64,000 bases of DNA from assembly GCF_013343295.1 (NCBI RefSeq), contig NZ_CP049074.1, positions 1,841,501-1,905,500 on the forward strand, in the 5' to 3' direction. Shown in pieces: positions 48,605 through 57,681 of this stretch (positions are counted from its first letter, which is position 1; every line of letters begins with the position of its first letter). A model generated the notes under the pieces. That model did no database searches. It saw only the letters and a program-made list of their open reading frames with translations, and had not been told where the DNA came from. This DNA is from Metallosphaera tengchongensis. Lineage in GTDB: Archaea; Thermoproteota; Thermoprotei_A; Sulfolobales; Sulfolobaceae. Position numbers and translations under genes: made by a program.

Positions 48605-48873
48605 AACAGTTTCCACGAGACCGTTCTGTCTACACAATCTGGGTTGTTTACGGCTTTATACACCTCAAAGAAGTCTTGCCCCAGGTGTGTGCCTGTACCC
48701 CCAAAGACCTGCAAGACATATAAACAGTCCAAGGTCTGCAAGTTCCCTCACCCTAGATGGGTCGAGGTCTCCCTTGGGGCGGAGGGGATGAGAGCGAATC
48801 ACCCACCTGACTCCCGTGACAAGGGTTGAGGGTTGATATCAAGTATGAGACCCGATGAAACCCGAACCCCTCT
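48605..48873 (+). repeat. About 270-base repeat, copy 3
   Basis: Starts AACAGTTTCCACGAGACCGT like copy 2 and ends near GATGAAACCCGAACCCCTCT. One frame is open for 61 codons (with SKKSCPRCVPVPPKTCKTYK), which might be the ghost of a zinc ribbon, but it is closed in copies 1 and 2. Confidence 0.85.
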
Positions 48874-49017
48874 TAAACGTTGTCTTCCTACAGAAGGAAC
48901 CGCTGTACTCCAGGGCGTGGGGTGGTTCGGCGACCGTTTTCTTTTCATTAAAGAGCGTCACAAGTGTAATAACACCTCAAATAATAAGTTTAATTCCACG
49001 TCAATCTTGTCTTTTCG

Positions 49018-49057
49018 CTGACAAAAGTTTATAAATGTATTGTCAGTTCACTGACAA
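49018..49057. promoter_or_regulatory. TATA box with overlapping palindromic operator before the AAA ATPase gene
   Basis: TTGTCAGT-TC-ACTGACAA (49040-49057) is a perfect 8-base inverted repeat lying between the TATA-like GTTTATAAAT (49027-49036) and the ATG at 49060. A further half-site CTGACAA is at 49018-49024, upstream of the TATA box. This fits a repressor site on a leaderless promoter. Confidence 0.6.
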
Positions 49058-49059
49058 AT

Positions 49060-50253
49060 ATGGAAGCTTTAAATAGAGTGAACCCGTGGTGGTTCTACGA
49101 CAACTGGGAGACCAAGGACAAGCACCTGGCTGATTGGAGCTCCCAGAAGTACAGATGGGTACCTAAATGGATAAGGGAAATATCCCTTGAACCCTTCAGC
49201 TTAAACTTCGTTTACGGCACTAGACAATCAGGAAAAACTACTGGACTGAAGCTCTTAATAAAGGGAGCGATACAGGGCGGTAATTCCTCACCCATGGGTA
49301 CCTACTACATGGATCTAGACTTTGTGACATCACTTGCAGAGTTCAGGAGGATCCTTGAGGGCGTTATAAAAGAGAGGGAGAGGAGGCGCGAAAAAAGGAA
49401 CTTACTCGTGATAGACGAGGTCACTTCAATTGACGATTGGTGGAAGGTGTTGAAGTTCTTTATAGACAGAGGAGAGTTCAAGGACGACGTCATAGTGGTC
49501 AGCGGTTCTTCAACTATAGGCCTAGTCAAGACACCTGAAAGGTCCCCCGGGAGGAGGGGTAAAGGTAAGGAGGTCAAGGTACTCCCCCTGTCCTTCCCTG
49601 AGTTTGTAGAGGTTACAGGTTCCAAGAAGGAGGACTTGCTTTACGATAGCGCTAAAGCCCAAGCCACCTTTGAAGAGTATAAGGCAAAAGGGGGATTCCC
49701 GAAGTCAATAAATGAGAACAGGGACGCGAGAGAAGCCCTCATAGACGGAGTCTTATCTGAGATATACAAACACGGAAGGAGCCCTAGACTTGTACAAGAC
49801 ATCTTGTACTCGTTAATGGGAAAAATAACCTCAGCGTTATCCTACAACTCGGTAGCTAGCGAGTTGGGTATCTCACACAACACCGTGAGGGAGTACCTTG
49901 AGTTCCTCTCCGATTTACTTGTTGTGGGTATAGCTTACTTGAAGGAAGGAGAGAGAGTGGTAACGAGGAGGGAGAAGAAGGTATTTTTCAGGGACCCCTT
50001 CATATTGCACTCCATCTCGGAGTGGGTGGGGAGGGAGTTTGACGAGAGTGCCCTCCTTGAGAACATAATCCAGGAGCACCTGTTTAGGAAGTTTGGGGAA
50101 GTTTACTTCCTTAAGGACTCCTACGAGGTAGATGTGGTCTCCGGGGATTACAGGGTAGAAGTCAAGGGCAGAAGGGCGCACAGGGGCTACCCTAGAGGGG
50201 TCACCATAATCTCAGAGGAGGACGCCCCGTCTTTTCTACTTAGACTCAGCTGA
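49060..50253 (+). CDS. AAA_14/DUF4143-type ATPase
   Basis: 397 residues. Walker A GTRQSGKTT (53-61), Walker B NLLVIDEVTS (about 118-127), sensor-like VVSGSS, then a winged-helix part (YNSVASELGISHNTVREYLE) and a C-terminal DUF4143-like nuclease-fold end (SYEVDVVSGDYRVEVKGRR, Asp and Glu-x-Lys). These archaeal ATPases are of unknown role and often occur in mobile or defence regions. Its promoter carries a perfect palindrome, so it is probably under dedicated repression. Confidence 0.8.
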   Translation: MEALNRVNPWWFYDNWETKDKHLADWSSQKYRWVPKWIREISLEPFSLNFVYGTRQSGKTTGLKLLIKGAIQGGNSSPMGTYYMDLDFVTSLAEFRRILEGVIKERERRREKRNLLVIDEVTSIDDWWKVLKFFIDRGEFKDDVIVVSGSSTIGLVKTPERSPGRRGKGKEVKVLPLSFPEFVEVTGSKKEDLLYDSAKAQATFEEYKAKGGFPKSINENRDAREALIDGVLSEIYKHGRSPRLVQDILYSLMGKITSALSYNSVASELGISHNTVREYLEFLSDLLVVGIAYLKEGERVVTRREKKVFFRDPFILHSISEWVGREFDESALLENIIQEHLFRKFGEVYFLKDSYEVDVVSGDYRVEVKGRRAHRGYPRGVTIISEEDAPSFLLRLS

Positions 50254-50320
50254 GGAAGGAAGGTCTAGTTCTTCTCGTGAAGATGCCGATAAAACTTCAA
50301 CTAGCTTAGCTCAAGTGTGA

Positions 50321-50363
50321 CAAAACAACGGCAAGCCTCGCCCTTTAGGGAGGAGGAAAGAGT
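50321..50363 (+). repeat. TnpB-element end hairpin, truncated copy
   Basis: CAAAACAACGGCAAGCCTCG, CCCTTTAGGGAGGAGGAAAG: the stem's 3' arm is partly deleted. Confidence 0.6.
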
Positions 50364-50409
50364 CTGTCTTTTGCTTCAGTACCAAGGAGAAAGACGACCA
50401 AGCCTCATT

Positions 50410-50707
50410 GTCCTTCTATAGAACGGCTAGCGGATTAACATGGTCTAATACCCCCTTGTACTTCTCGTAGTACTTGTCCCAAGTGACCTTGAAGTTTACT
50501 CTCCTTTGTTATAAGGACTATTGCCTCCTCTCGTAGTTGACCACGTTGTATAGCCTCGCTGAAGCGTCTGCTGACTCCCTTATTTTTCTCTGTTGTGCCC
50601 CATTAGGAGAGAGCCAAACAGCGATTGTGCGGACGCTCCCATCCGGTATTGAGGAAGACCGGCTCCCGCTCCGCATGGCTTCGAATTTGACCAGAAAGTA
50701 GTGCCAT
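50410..50707 (-). pseudogene. TnpB N-terminal remnant, minus strand
   Basis: From the ATG at 50705-50707 the minus strand encodes, with a frame change near the start, VKFEAMRSGSRSSSIPDGSV and RTIAVWLSPNGAQQ, then ASARLYNVVNYERRQ followed by a stop, and TWDKYYEKYKGVL in a later frame. This matches the plus-strand remnant at 46031 (NEVNYERR; DKYYEEY). Internal stop and frameshifts; the rest of the gene is missing. Confidence 0.65.
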
Positions 50708-50741
50708 ATTCTTTTATAAATTATTTCTCCAAATATTCCCT

Positions 50742-52175
50742 ATGGTCAAGGACAACCTCTCAAGGGGTATAGATCTCTACGACTCTGGAGACTATGAGAC
50801 TGCCCTCCAGGTGTTCATGAGGGAGTTGGGCGGGAACCCTAAGAACTCTGAGCTCCTGTACTACATCGCCTTGACTCTGTACTCCCTAAACAGGTACGAG
50901 GAGGGGCTCTACTATATAAACAAGGCCATGAGTCTCGACCCCTCTAACCCCGAGTACCACAACATGAGAGGGCTCATGCTCTACCTAACAGAGAGGTATT
51001 CAGAGTCCATTGCAGAGTACAGTAGGGCAATAGACCTGAACCCAGATAACCCAACATACCACGTGAACAGGGCGATAACCTACCTATACCTGAATAGGTT
51101 CGAGGAAGCCCTCAGGGACCTGAACATTGCCTTTGAGATATCAAGGGATGAGTCCAACTACCACTACTTAAGAGGTATGGTGTTCCTCGCCATGAAAAGG
51201 CCAGAGAAAGCCGTGGAGGAGTTCGATAAGGCCATAGCTACCAACTCAAGGGTCGCTGAATACTATAACGGAAAAGGTAACGCCTTAAGCGGACTGGAGA
51301 GACATGAGGAGGCCGTAAAGGCCTATGACTTTGCTATAGCCCTTGACGTCAAGGAACCTATATTCCACATGAACAAGGCTAGGTCCCTCTATGCCCTAGG
51401 GGATTACAGAAACGCCTTGAAGGAGGTTAATACGGCCTTAGAGTTGAACCCAAAATCAGCTTCAGCCCACGACCTCAAGGGGCTAATCTACATGGATCAG
51501 AACCGCTTGGAGGAGGCCTTGGGGGAGTTCGAAAAGGCCATAGAGCTGGCGACGAGGGAAGCGCTCTATCATTACCATAAGGCACTTTGCCTAGAGAAAC
51601 TAAGGAGGACTACCGAGGCCCTGAAGGAAATCGAGGTTGCCGTTAACCTCAATCCAGAGGAAGAGACGTATAGGAACATGATGAAGTCTCTGGCCGTCTC
51701 AAGGGAAGACCCAGAGGTCAGGTTCAATAGGGGAATGGAGCTAGCTAAAGCAAGGAGGTACGGGGAGGCCGTATCTGAATTTAGGGAGGCCATACGTGTT
51801 TCCCCAGACGTGCCTAAATACCACTTCCAGTTGGGTTTAGCCCTAGCAAACATGGGGAGGTTCGCTGAGGCTGAGGCGGAGTTTCGTACCGCCTCAAGGC
51901 TTGACCCAAAGAACCCTGTGTACCTGAACAACAGGGCCGTCTCCCTCTATCAGATGGGCAACTTCCTCGAGGCCCTAGCCGTTTTGCAGGAGGCTATTAG
52001 ACTGAGACCTGACGAACCGGACTACCATTACAATAAGGCCCTTTGTCTCACGAAGCTTGGGAGGACTGGGGAGGCCCTGAAGGAGTTGGACCGAGCCCTG
52101 AAGGTCAGGCCTGGAGATAGGAGGTACCTAAGGACTAGGGACAGCTTATTGGGGAGAGGAGAGGTTAAATCTTAA
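50742..52175 (+). CDS. Tetratricopeptide-repeat protein
   Basis: 477 residues made almost entirely of 34-residue TPR units, about twelve to thirteen in number. Typical consensus stretches include ALQVFMRELGGNPKNSELLY, SIAEYSRAIDLNPDNPTYHV and ALKEVNTALELNPKSASAHD. TPR arrays form superhelical scaffolds for protein partners. No catalytic or membrane part is visible. TTTTATAAATTATT about 25-30 bases upstream is a good TATA box. Confidence 0.9.
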   Translation: MVKDNLSRGIDLYDSGDYETALQVFMRELGGNPKNSELLYYIALTLYSLNRYEEGLYYINKAMSLDPSNPEYHNMRGLMLYLTERYSESIAEYSRAIDLNPDNPTYHVNRAITYLYLNRFEEALRDLNIAFEISRDESNYHYLRGMVFLAMKRPEKAVEEFDKAIATNSRVAEYYNGKGNALSGLERHEEAVKAYDFAIALDVKEPIFHMNKARSLYALGDYRNALKEVNTALELNPKSASAHDLKGLIYMDQNRLEEALGEFEKAIELATREALYHYHKALCLEKLRRTTEALKEIEVAVNLNPEEETYRNMMKSLAVSREDPEVRFNRGMELAKARRYGEAVSEFREAIRVSPDVPKYHFQLGLALANMGRFAEAEAEFRTASRLDPKNPVYLNNRAVSLYQMGNFLEALAVLQEAIRLRPDEPDYHYNKALCLTKLGRTGEALKELDRALKVRPGDRRYLRTRDSLLGRGEVKS

Positions 52176-52216
52176 TCGTGGGTAAAATTTAATACGTGTA
52201 AGAATGTATTTATTGC

Positions 52217-52603
52217 ATGGTCTCCCTCTTCCAGGCCCTTTTGGCTGTGGGGTTTGAGAGAGTTGCTCCGAGAACCCTCCAAAGAGGGGGCACAAAGGTT
52301 GAGGTAAAGTTCGGTTCTGAGGTGAAGTGGATAGTTTCAACACCGTTCGGGACTGCTTCCTACCTTAGTCAGAGGGCGGCCCTTCACGGAATGGTCCTAA
52401 GGTTGGCCCTGACCCAAGAAGACCTCTCTATCATTAGGGATCTCGGCGTAGAGTACGCAGAGGAGGAACTCAGGAACTTCGAGAGGACTATGAAGAGGGT
52501 TGAGGCTGCAAGGACGAAGGCTATCCAAAGATACATTAATGCACACAACGAGGTCCGGAGATCAAAGGCCAGGACTAGGCATGGGTACCCAGACCAGGAC
52601 TGA
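52217..52603 (+). CDS. Uncharacterised 128-residue protein
   Basis: Starts at an ATG 41 bases after the TPR gene. The N-terminal half is beta-like (TKVEVKFGSEVKWIVSTPFG); the C-terminal half is a charged helix (EEELRNFERTMKRVEAARTK). Compact and soluble. No family recognised. Coding character (strong codon-position bias, position in the same direction after the TPR gene) supports a real gene, possibly co-transcribed with it. Confidence 0.55.
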   Translation: MVSLFQALLAVGFERVAPRTLQRGGTKVEVKFGSEVKWIVSTPFGTASYLSQRAALHGMVLRLALTQEDLSIIRDLGVEYAEEELRNFERTMKRVEAARTKAIQRYINAHNEVRRSKARTRHGYPDQD

Positions 52604-52999
52604 CGAAATGGAGCGTGCTAAAAGGAAACCGACTTGGTCCTCAGACAGCTTGGGACAGCTAAGTCTTTCCTGGGTCTCAGTGGTAAATGGAACGTCCAGT
52701 TTGGAAAATAGGGATCTGGCTGTGAACAAATGGGGAAAAACTCACCTTTAGGGTGGATGGGGAGGTAGACTAGGGCAATAGACCTACCTACACATGTCCT
52801 TGAAGATAACCAAGCCCTTGTCCGAGGTGGAAACTCTCAGAACGCTGAGGTTAGTGATTACTCTCCACAATTACGTCCTCCACTGACGTTTAACATTTAG
52901 CGATTTACTCCCAGTCATGTAATGGAGTTCTTCGTCTGTAACATAACTAAGTTGTTAACCCAGTAATCTTTATAAGGAAAATGCCCCAAAGTAGTTACC
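52604..52999. other. Intergenic region with a diverged end-hairpin
   Basis: CTCACCTTTAGGGTGGATGG then GGAGGTAGAC (52741-52770) resembles the dispersed hairpin. A 30-codon open stretch from 52794 (MSLKITKPLSEVETLRTLRL) has no known match. TTTATAAGG near 52971-52979 is the probable TATA box of the radical SAM gene. Confidence 0.4.
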
Positions 53000-54268
53000 A
53001 TGCGGAAAACTATCCTCCAGGACTTTATAGACTCGTATCCAGACCTCCCTAGGGAGGTAGTTGTAAAAGAGGACATACTACTTAGGGGGTTGAACTTCTC
53101 AGATAGGGCGTTGGAACTGGAGTACCAGGAGAAGGCTTACTTCCTCTTCACCTTCGACCCCGACGACCCGAACTTAGTGAAATCTAGACGAAAGGTAGTC
53201 CCCCAAGAGATAAGGTTCAGAGGCGGCCCACTCCAGCTTAGACCCACAGTGGTCCAAGTTAGGCATTCCCACTCTTCTCCCTATATGATTGACGTGGTTG
53301 ACGGTGAGCTTACGCTCAAGAGGGACGGAGTACCTTTTGCCCAGGTTGAATTTGTACCCAAGCCCGGGTATTATGGGAACAAGTTAAGTAACGGGCTAAA
53401 CGTTGAGGAAGTCGCGCCGGCGATCTATTGGGGTGAGACAGTTGATGTGACGGTCTACAGGATCTGTGAGTACTGGAACTCCAGGGAGGAATGTAAGTTC
53501 TGCGATATCAACGAGAACTTCAAGTCCTGGGGGCACTTAAGGCAGGGGATTGGGGCTGTAGTCCCAAAAGAGCTAGTCGCTGAAGGGGTGGAAGTTGCGT
53601 CCAGGTACTCAAGTACCAAAAGGTACCTAATAACTGGAGGCGCTATAAAGGAAGGGAGGAAGGAGGTTGAATTTTATCTAGGCTACATGAAGGAGGTGGA
53701 GGAAAAGTTGAGCAGGAACGTCCCAGCCAGGTTAAACACACAGGCCCTCCCAGTGGACGTCCTGGGGAAGTTTTACGAGGCAGGAGTGGACTACTACCAC
53801 CCTAACCTGGAGGTCTGGGACCCAACCCTCTTCAGGCTCATCTCACCGGGTAAGGAGAGGAACATAGGGAGAGAAGAGTGGCTCAAAAGGACGTTGGAGG
53901 CGGTAAAGGTATTTGGAGTCGGAAACGTAAGTCCCAACTTCGTGGCTGGAATCGAGATGGCCTACTCGGAGGACTTCCCGTACGGTTTTAGGAAGGTTGA
54001 GGACGCAGTGAAGTCCACATCAGAAGGGGTGGAGTTCCTCATGTCCAGGGACGTTACCCCTAAGTTCGACACGTGGGGGTTGGAACCCAGGTCCTGGTTT
54101 GGTATCCACAACGTCAGGGCACCACCATTGGAGTACTACCTAGAGCTGTACCGGTCCTACAGAGACCTCAAGAGGGAATATGGTCTGCCCTGGCCGCAGG
54201 GGCTGGGGGAGGCCGGTCCTGGAACGTCTAAGGTACCTGCCTCAGGGTTCATGGACGTAGAACCCTGA
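53000..54268 (+). CDS. Radical SAM enzyme with CX8CX2C cluster motif
   Basis: 422 residues. Cys156, Cys165 and Cys168 (RICEYWNSREECKFCDI) form a CX8CX2C motif in place of the usual CX3CX2C; an aromatic before the last Cys and the later GGAIKEGRKEV stretch (about 215) fit the SAM-binding TIM barrel. An N-terminal domain of about 140 residues precedes it. The substrate is unknown. Longer spacing between the first two cysteines is known in a few non-canonical families. A methyltransferase gene lies 336 bases downstream on the same strand. Confidence 0.7.
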   Translation: MRKTILQDFIDSYPDLPREVVVKEDILLRGLNFSDRALELEYQEKAYFLFTFDPDDPNLVKSRRKVVPQEIRFRGGPLQLRPTVVQVRHSHSSPYMIDVVDGELTLKRDGVPFAQVEFVPKPGYYGNKLSNGLNVEEVAPAIYWGETVDVTVYRICEYWNSREECKFCDINENFKSWGHLRQGIGAVVPKELVAEGVEVASRYSSTKRYLITGGAIKEGRKEVEFYLGYMKEVEEKLSRNVPARLNTQALPVDVLGKFYEAGVDYYHPNLEVWDPTLFRLISPGKERNIGREEWLKRTLEAVKVFGVGNVSPNFVAGIEMAYSEDFPYGFRKVEDAVKSTSEGVEFLMSRDVTPKFDTWGLEPRSWFGIHNVRAPPLEYYLELYRSYRDLKREYGLPWPQGLGEAGPGTSKVPASGFMDVEP

Positions 54269-54604
54269 CATCGCCGATGGGACGGTAACGTTCCACTCGT
54301 TGAAGAGTGACCTAACCTCTCTTGGCTGACTAGTGCTGTTCTACCGTGAAATCCCTATTCAGGCGGTGATTTGACCCCTCTACATTGACTTTCCACTACC
54401 AAAGCTTCGCTAGGATAGGGAGGAAGTCAGGGAGCTCATTTCAATTTCACCAGTGAACTGATACGACTGAAAAGGCAGGTCTCGGAGCTGCACTTTAAGG
54501 ATAGGCCTCAATCCAGAAACTAATCCACTTCAAGACCTAAACGTTGCTTGGTAGAGGATGGCTAAATCAGAGATTTTTTTAAAAAGGACTTCCCAATCCT
54601 TTCC
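54269..54604. other. Intergenic region, weak end-hairpin remnant
   Basis: AAGCTTCGCTAGGATAGGGA then GGAAGTCAG (54402-54430) may be a badly decayed copy of the dispersed end repeat. TTTTTTTAAAAAG just before 54605 is the likely promoter of the methyltransferase. Confidence 0.35.
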
Positions 54605-55297
54605 ATGGGAGACTTAACGAGGGCTACAGACGAGGAGTTGCAGAGGATCTACAACGACATACCCAGCTTCTACGACAGGGCCAACGCTTTGATCTCCTTC
54701 TTTCAGGACGTTAAGTGGAGGACTGAACTGGTAGCTACCGTGAGGAGTTACGTACCGAAACCTAGGTCAGTCCTGGACGTAGCGTCAGGAAAAGGTGAGC
54801 TCTCGTTCATTGTGAAAAAACTGATGGATAAGGATACGATCATGTTGGATTACGCCCTCAACATGCTTAAGAGTTCCTTCGTTGAGGGGGAAAGGGTCTT
54901 GGCATCCTTTTATAACCTCCCCTTTAGGGACGGAGCTTTCGATGCGGTTGTCAGTAGCTTCGCCCTTCACGCAGCGGACGATATTGAGGAGGTAGTGAGG
55001 GAAATGGCTAGGGTAAGCAGGGGGGTTATAGGGGTCATAGCCATGGGAAAGGATGATAACCCTATCCTGAGGAGCTACGTGGGGATCTACCTTAGGTTCA
55101 TCCAGCCGTACTTAGCTAAACTAGTTGGTGCAAAGCCGGAAGACTACAGATACATATATTATATATATAGGAGAATACCCGTGAATTCTCAGGTGAAGAA
55201 AACTTTCGAGAAGTACGTAGAACTAAAGCTCTTTGAGGTTAAGGCTCTAGGATCAGTTTATATTTGTGTAGGGACAAAAAGAGATTTAGGGAGATGA
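54605..55297 (+). CDS. SAM-dependent methyltransferase (UbiE/MenG-like)
   Basis: 230 residues, class I methyltransferase. Motif I is VLDVASGKGEL (about 56-66); ASFYNLPFRDGAFDAVVSSF (about 99-118) covers motifs II-III. The N-terminal IYNDIPSFYDRANALISFFQ resembles the start of UbiE/MenG quinone methyltransferases (YDxxN). A role in quinone (for example caldariellaquinone) methylation is plausible but unproved. Cytosolic. Confidence 0.78.
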   Translation: MGDLTRATDEELQRIYNDIPSFYDRANALISFFQDVKWRTELVATVRSYVPKPRSVLDVASGKGELSFIVKKLMDKDTIMLDYALNMLKSSFVEGERVLASFYNLPFRDGAFDAVVSSFALHAADDIEEVVREMARVSRGVIGVIAMGKDDNPILRSYVGIYLRFIQPYLAKLVGAKPEDYRYIYYIYRRIPVNSQVKKTFEKYVELKLFEVKALGSVYICVGTKRDLGR

Positions 55298-55333
55298 ATA
55301 CAAAACGGATCTTAAAAAATTCCCTGCCAAAAG

Positions 55334-55951
55334 TTAGATGGCAGGAGGAACCCACTTTGAGAAACCTACCAAGTGCTCAGGTACTGCTAACAGTCCTATG
55401 TAACCTGCCAACAGGGCTGCGAGTATCAAGAGCACTGCGTCGATCACCAGGAATATCCTCCACCCTTTACCGTTGTCAAGGATCTGGGTTACAGGGTAGA
55501 AGAATATGGAGGAAAGTCCAACTAGGGAGTACAACCCCAGCAATGCCAGAGGTTCATTAGTCATGTTGTGAAGGTAACCCTGGACTCCGTAATATATGGT
55601 AACCAAACCGAAGAGAAGTGACGTGAACCCTAAGCCCTCCAGCTTATATCCGTATTTTACGGCGACAGCTATTCCAACGATTCCAATCCCCAAGACAGGA
55701 TAGAGGTCGTAAAACAGGATATTGTAACTGCTCACAAGGGGCCACACCAGGAGACCGTAAATCCCCGTGAGGGCTATTAGACTACCGAAGAGAAGAAGGG
55801 GAACGTAAACGACCTGAAGGGCGTTCCTATAGTCCATCGCCGTGCTGTGAACCCTGTACATCCTGAGAAGACCGTAAGCTAACGCCAAGAAGACGACCGA
55901 CATGACTATCAACTGATTGGTTAATACATCTACGAACAGTGTCATTTTCAT
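55334..55951 (-). CDS. DUF981-like membrane protein
   Basis: 205 residues with about six membrane helices. The helices with ALAYGLLRMYRVH, then a PLLLFGSLIALTGIYGLLVW segment and FYDLYPVLGIGIVGIAVAVK resemble the archaeal DUF981 family. Function unknown. Converges with the methyltransferase gene (36 bases apart). A/T-rich promoter upstream (AATTATTTGGTAATTATAAA). Confidence 0.65.
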   Translation of the reverse strand: MKMTLFVDVLTNQLIVMSVVFLALAYGLLRMYRVHSTAMDYRNALQVVYVPLLLFGSLIALTGIYGLLVWPLVSSYNILFYDLYPVLGIGIVGIAVAVKYGYKLEGLGFTSLLFGLVTIYYGVQGYLHNMTNEPLALLGLYSLVGLSSIFFYPVTQILDNGKGWRIFLVIDAVLLILAALLAGYIGLLAVPEHLVGFSKWVPPAI

Positions 55952-56234
55952 TCACCATCTAATTATTTGGTAATTATAAAATAAAAATGGAATGTCCACA
56001 ACGAAAGACAATTAACGGAATACTACTTTAACAAGGTTTTTTTGTCAATCTTTGTGCACTTTTATTTCTGTGGCTCAAGGGAGATCTTTCAACTTTTATC
56101 ATTAAAATTCAGATATCCCATGAATCGTTATATAATTAAGTTTCAAAAAAGCTCTCTCTCATTGAGTTTAACCCTCCCCAGTCCTGTGAAAATCGTCGTG
56201 CAAATAAGTTCAAAAATGGTCATGTAGGCCATTA

Positions 56235-57681
56235 ATAAAAAGGACAGCAAGCCTCACCTTTTAAGGTGGGGTATAAGGTTTTAGACTCCTTTTCCCACTT
56301 TTCCCTATGGCACTACTCTCTTGTCGAGTTGAACAACATGAGGAGCGGGAGCCGATCTCTATCAATACCAGAACGTCCGCACAGTCGCCGTTATACTATT
56401 CCCTAGTTACCAACGGAGGAAAGTAATGGAGTTCATATCTCTGCAGGGCTTTACAACGAGGCCGATTACGAGTGAAGACAGTCCTTCCAACAGGAGGGAG
56501 TAGTCTTCAAGGTCACTTGGGACAAGCACTACGTGAAGTACAGGGAGGTGCTTGGGGTCAATGCTCAAGCTGTACTGCTTAATGATAACGTGACTTGGTC
56601 GTCTTCTTCTCTGGAGGATAAGGGCAGCCTGCCGCAAATTGTTCAGCACGTCTCACCACCGGGCCACAGGAAAGACAGGAGGGGGAAGAGTGAGCTAACC
56701 CTAGCGGTCAGGCAGTACCGCTATGATGTTGCGGGGGAAGGTACGTGCTAATTCTTGAGGACTGGAAGACGGAGATACTCTTTAAAAATAGACTTAAGTG
56801 GTCCGGTATCAAGGCAGGTTAGAGGTAAACGTTGGCAACAAGTCCTACTCTCACGTCCCTGTTGACGTAGGTAGGACTACCCCTAAAGGAGGGAAAGACC
56901 GATAAAGGGCCCCTATCGTCCACTGTGAGAGGGACGAGGTACAGCTGGCCTCACCTAAAGGTAACAGGGTAGCCTCAACTGAGTTAGGCATCAACACGTC
57001 AGCATCAGTTACCTTAGACGAGGGTAACGTGCTGTCCTACCGTAGCTCTCTCGTTAAGGGTGACTTCTACTTCCGAAAGAAGATAGTGAACTAGAGAAAA
57101 GAAGATAGTGAACTAGACAGACTAAAAGCTGAGGCAGAGAAGGTCCAAAAACTGAGGCTAGGGAAGAGGTCCTGAAGGAAAGGGAGAGGCTCTTCCCCAA
57201 GCTCTACCTAGGCCCTCCACTACTACAGGGCTTCATCCTCCCACCTATCTAAGACGTTGTGAGGTAGGTGTCTCAAGAGTTTACTTAGGCTACACACCTA
57301 CTTCATCTCTAGGAACTAGGGTAACAAGTCCACTACAAACGCCTGGTCTTACCGCAGGTTAATTCAGGTGATCATGTTCAACCTCTACGAGTACGGTATA
57401 AAGGTATTCCTCGTTGTAGAGTACATGCTTCAAGGGTCTGCGCCCTATAACGTCGTTGAGAGGGGACCTATGGGAGTCATCAACAGCCCAATAGGTCACA
57501 GACTCCACAGCGACGTTAACGGTGCTCTCAACATTATGAAACTAGGGGTAAAGAAAACCGCAAACGCACTAAAGAAGCTCCTTTACTCCCTCGTAACGTC
57601 GAACGGAATAAATCCCGTAAATGGGAGTAACGCCCAAGACCTCAGCAGAACCCCCACCCTTTAAGGCAGGGAGGAGGTCAG
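56235..57681 (+). mobile_element. Decayed TnpB-only element with both ends
   Basis: Left hairpin AAGCCTCACCTTTTAAGGTG (56249-56268) and right hairpin CCCACCCTTTAAGGCAGGGA with GGAGGTCAG (57650-57681) bracket a full-length but broken tnpB. No tnpA. Confidence 0.7.
56307..57664 (+). pseudogene. Full-length decayed tnpB (second subfamily)
   Basis: Begins with ATG at 56307 (MALLSCRVE in one frame, NNMRSGSRSLSIPE in another) and, across many frameshifts and stops, keeps pieces such as KVTWDKHYVKYREVLGVNAQ, TLAVRQYRYDV, LILEDWKTEI and, near the end, GVINSPIGHRLHSDVNGALN followed by IMKLGVKK, the third RuvC segment. The zinc ribbon appears degenerate (SPIGH in place of CPxGH). Not functional. Confidence 0.75.
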
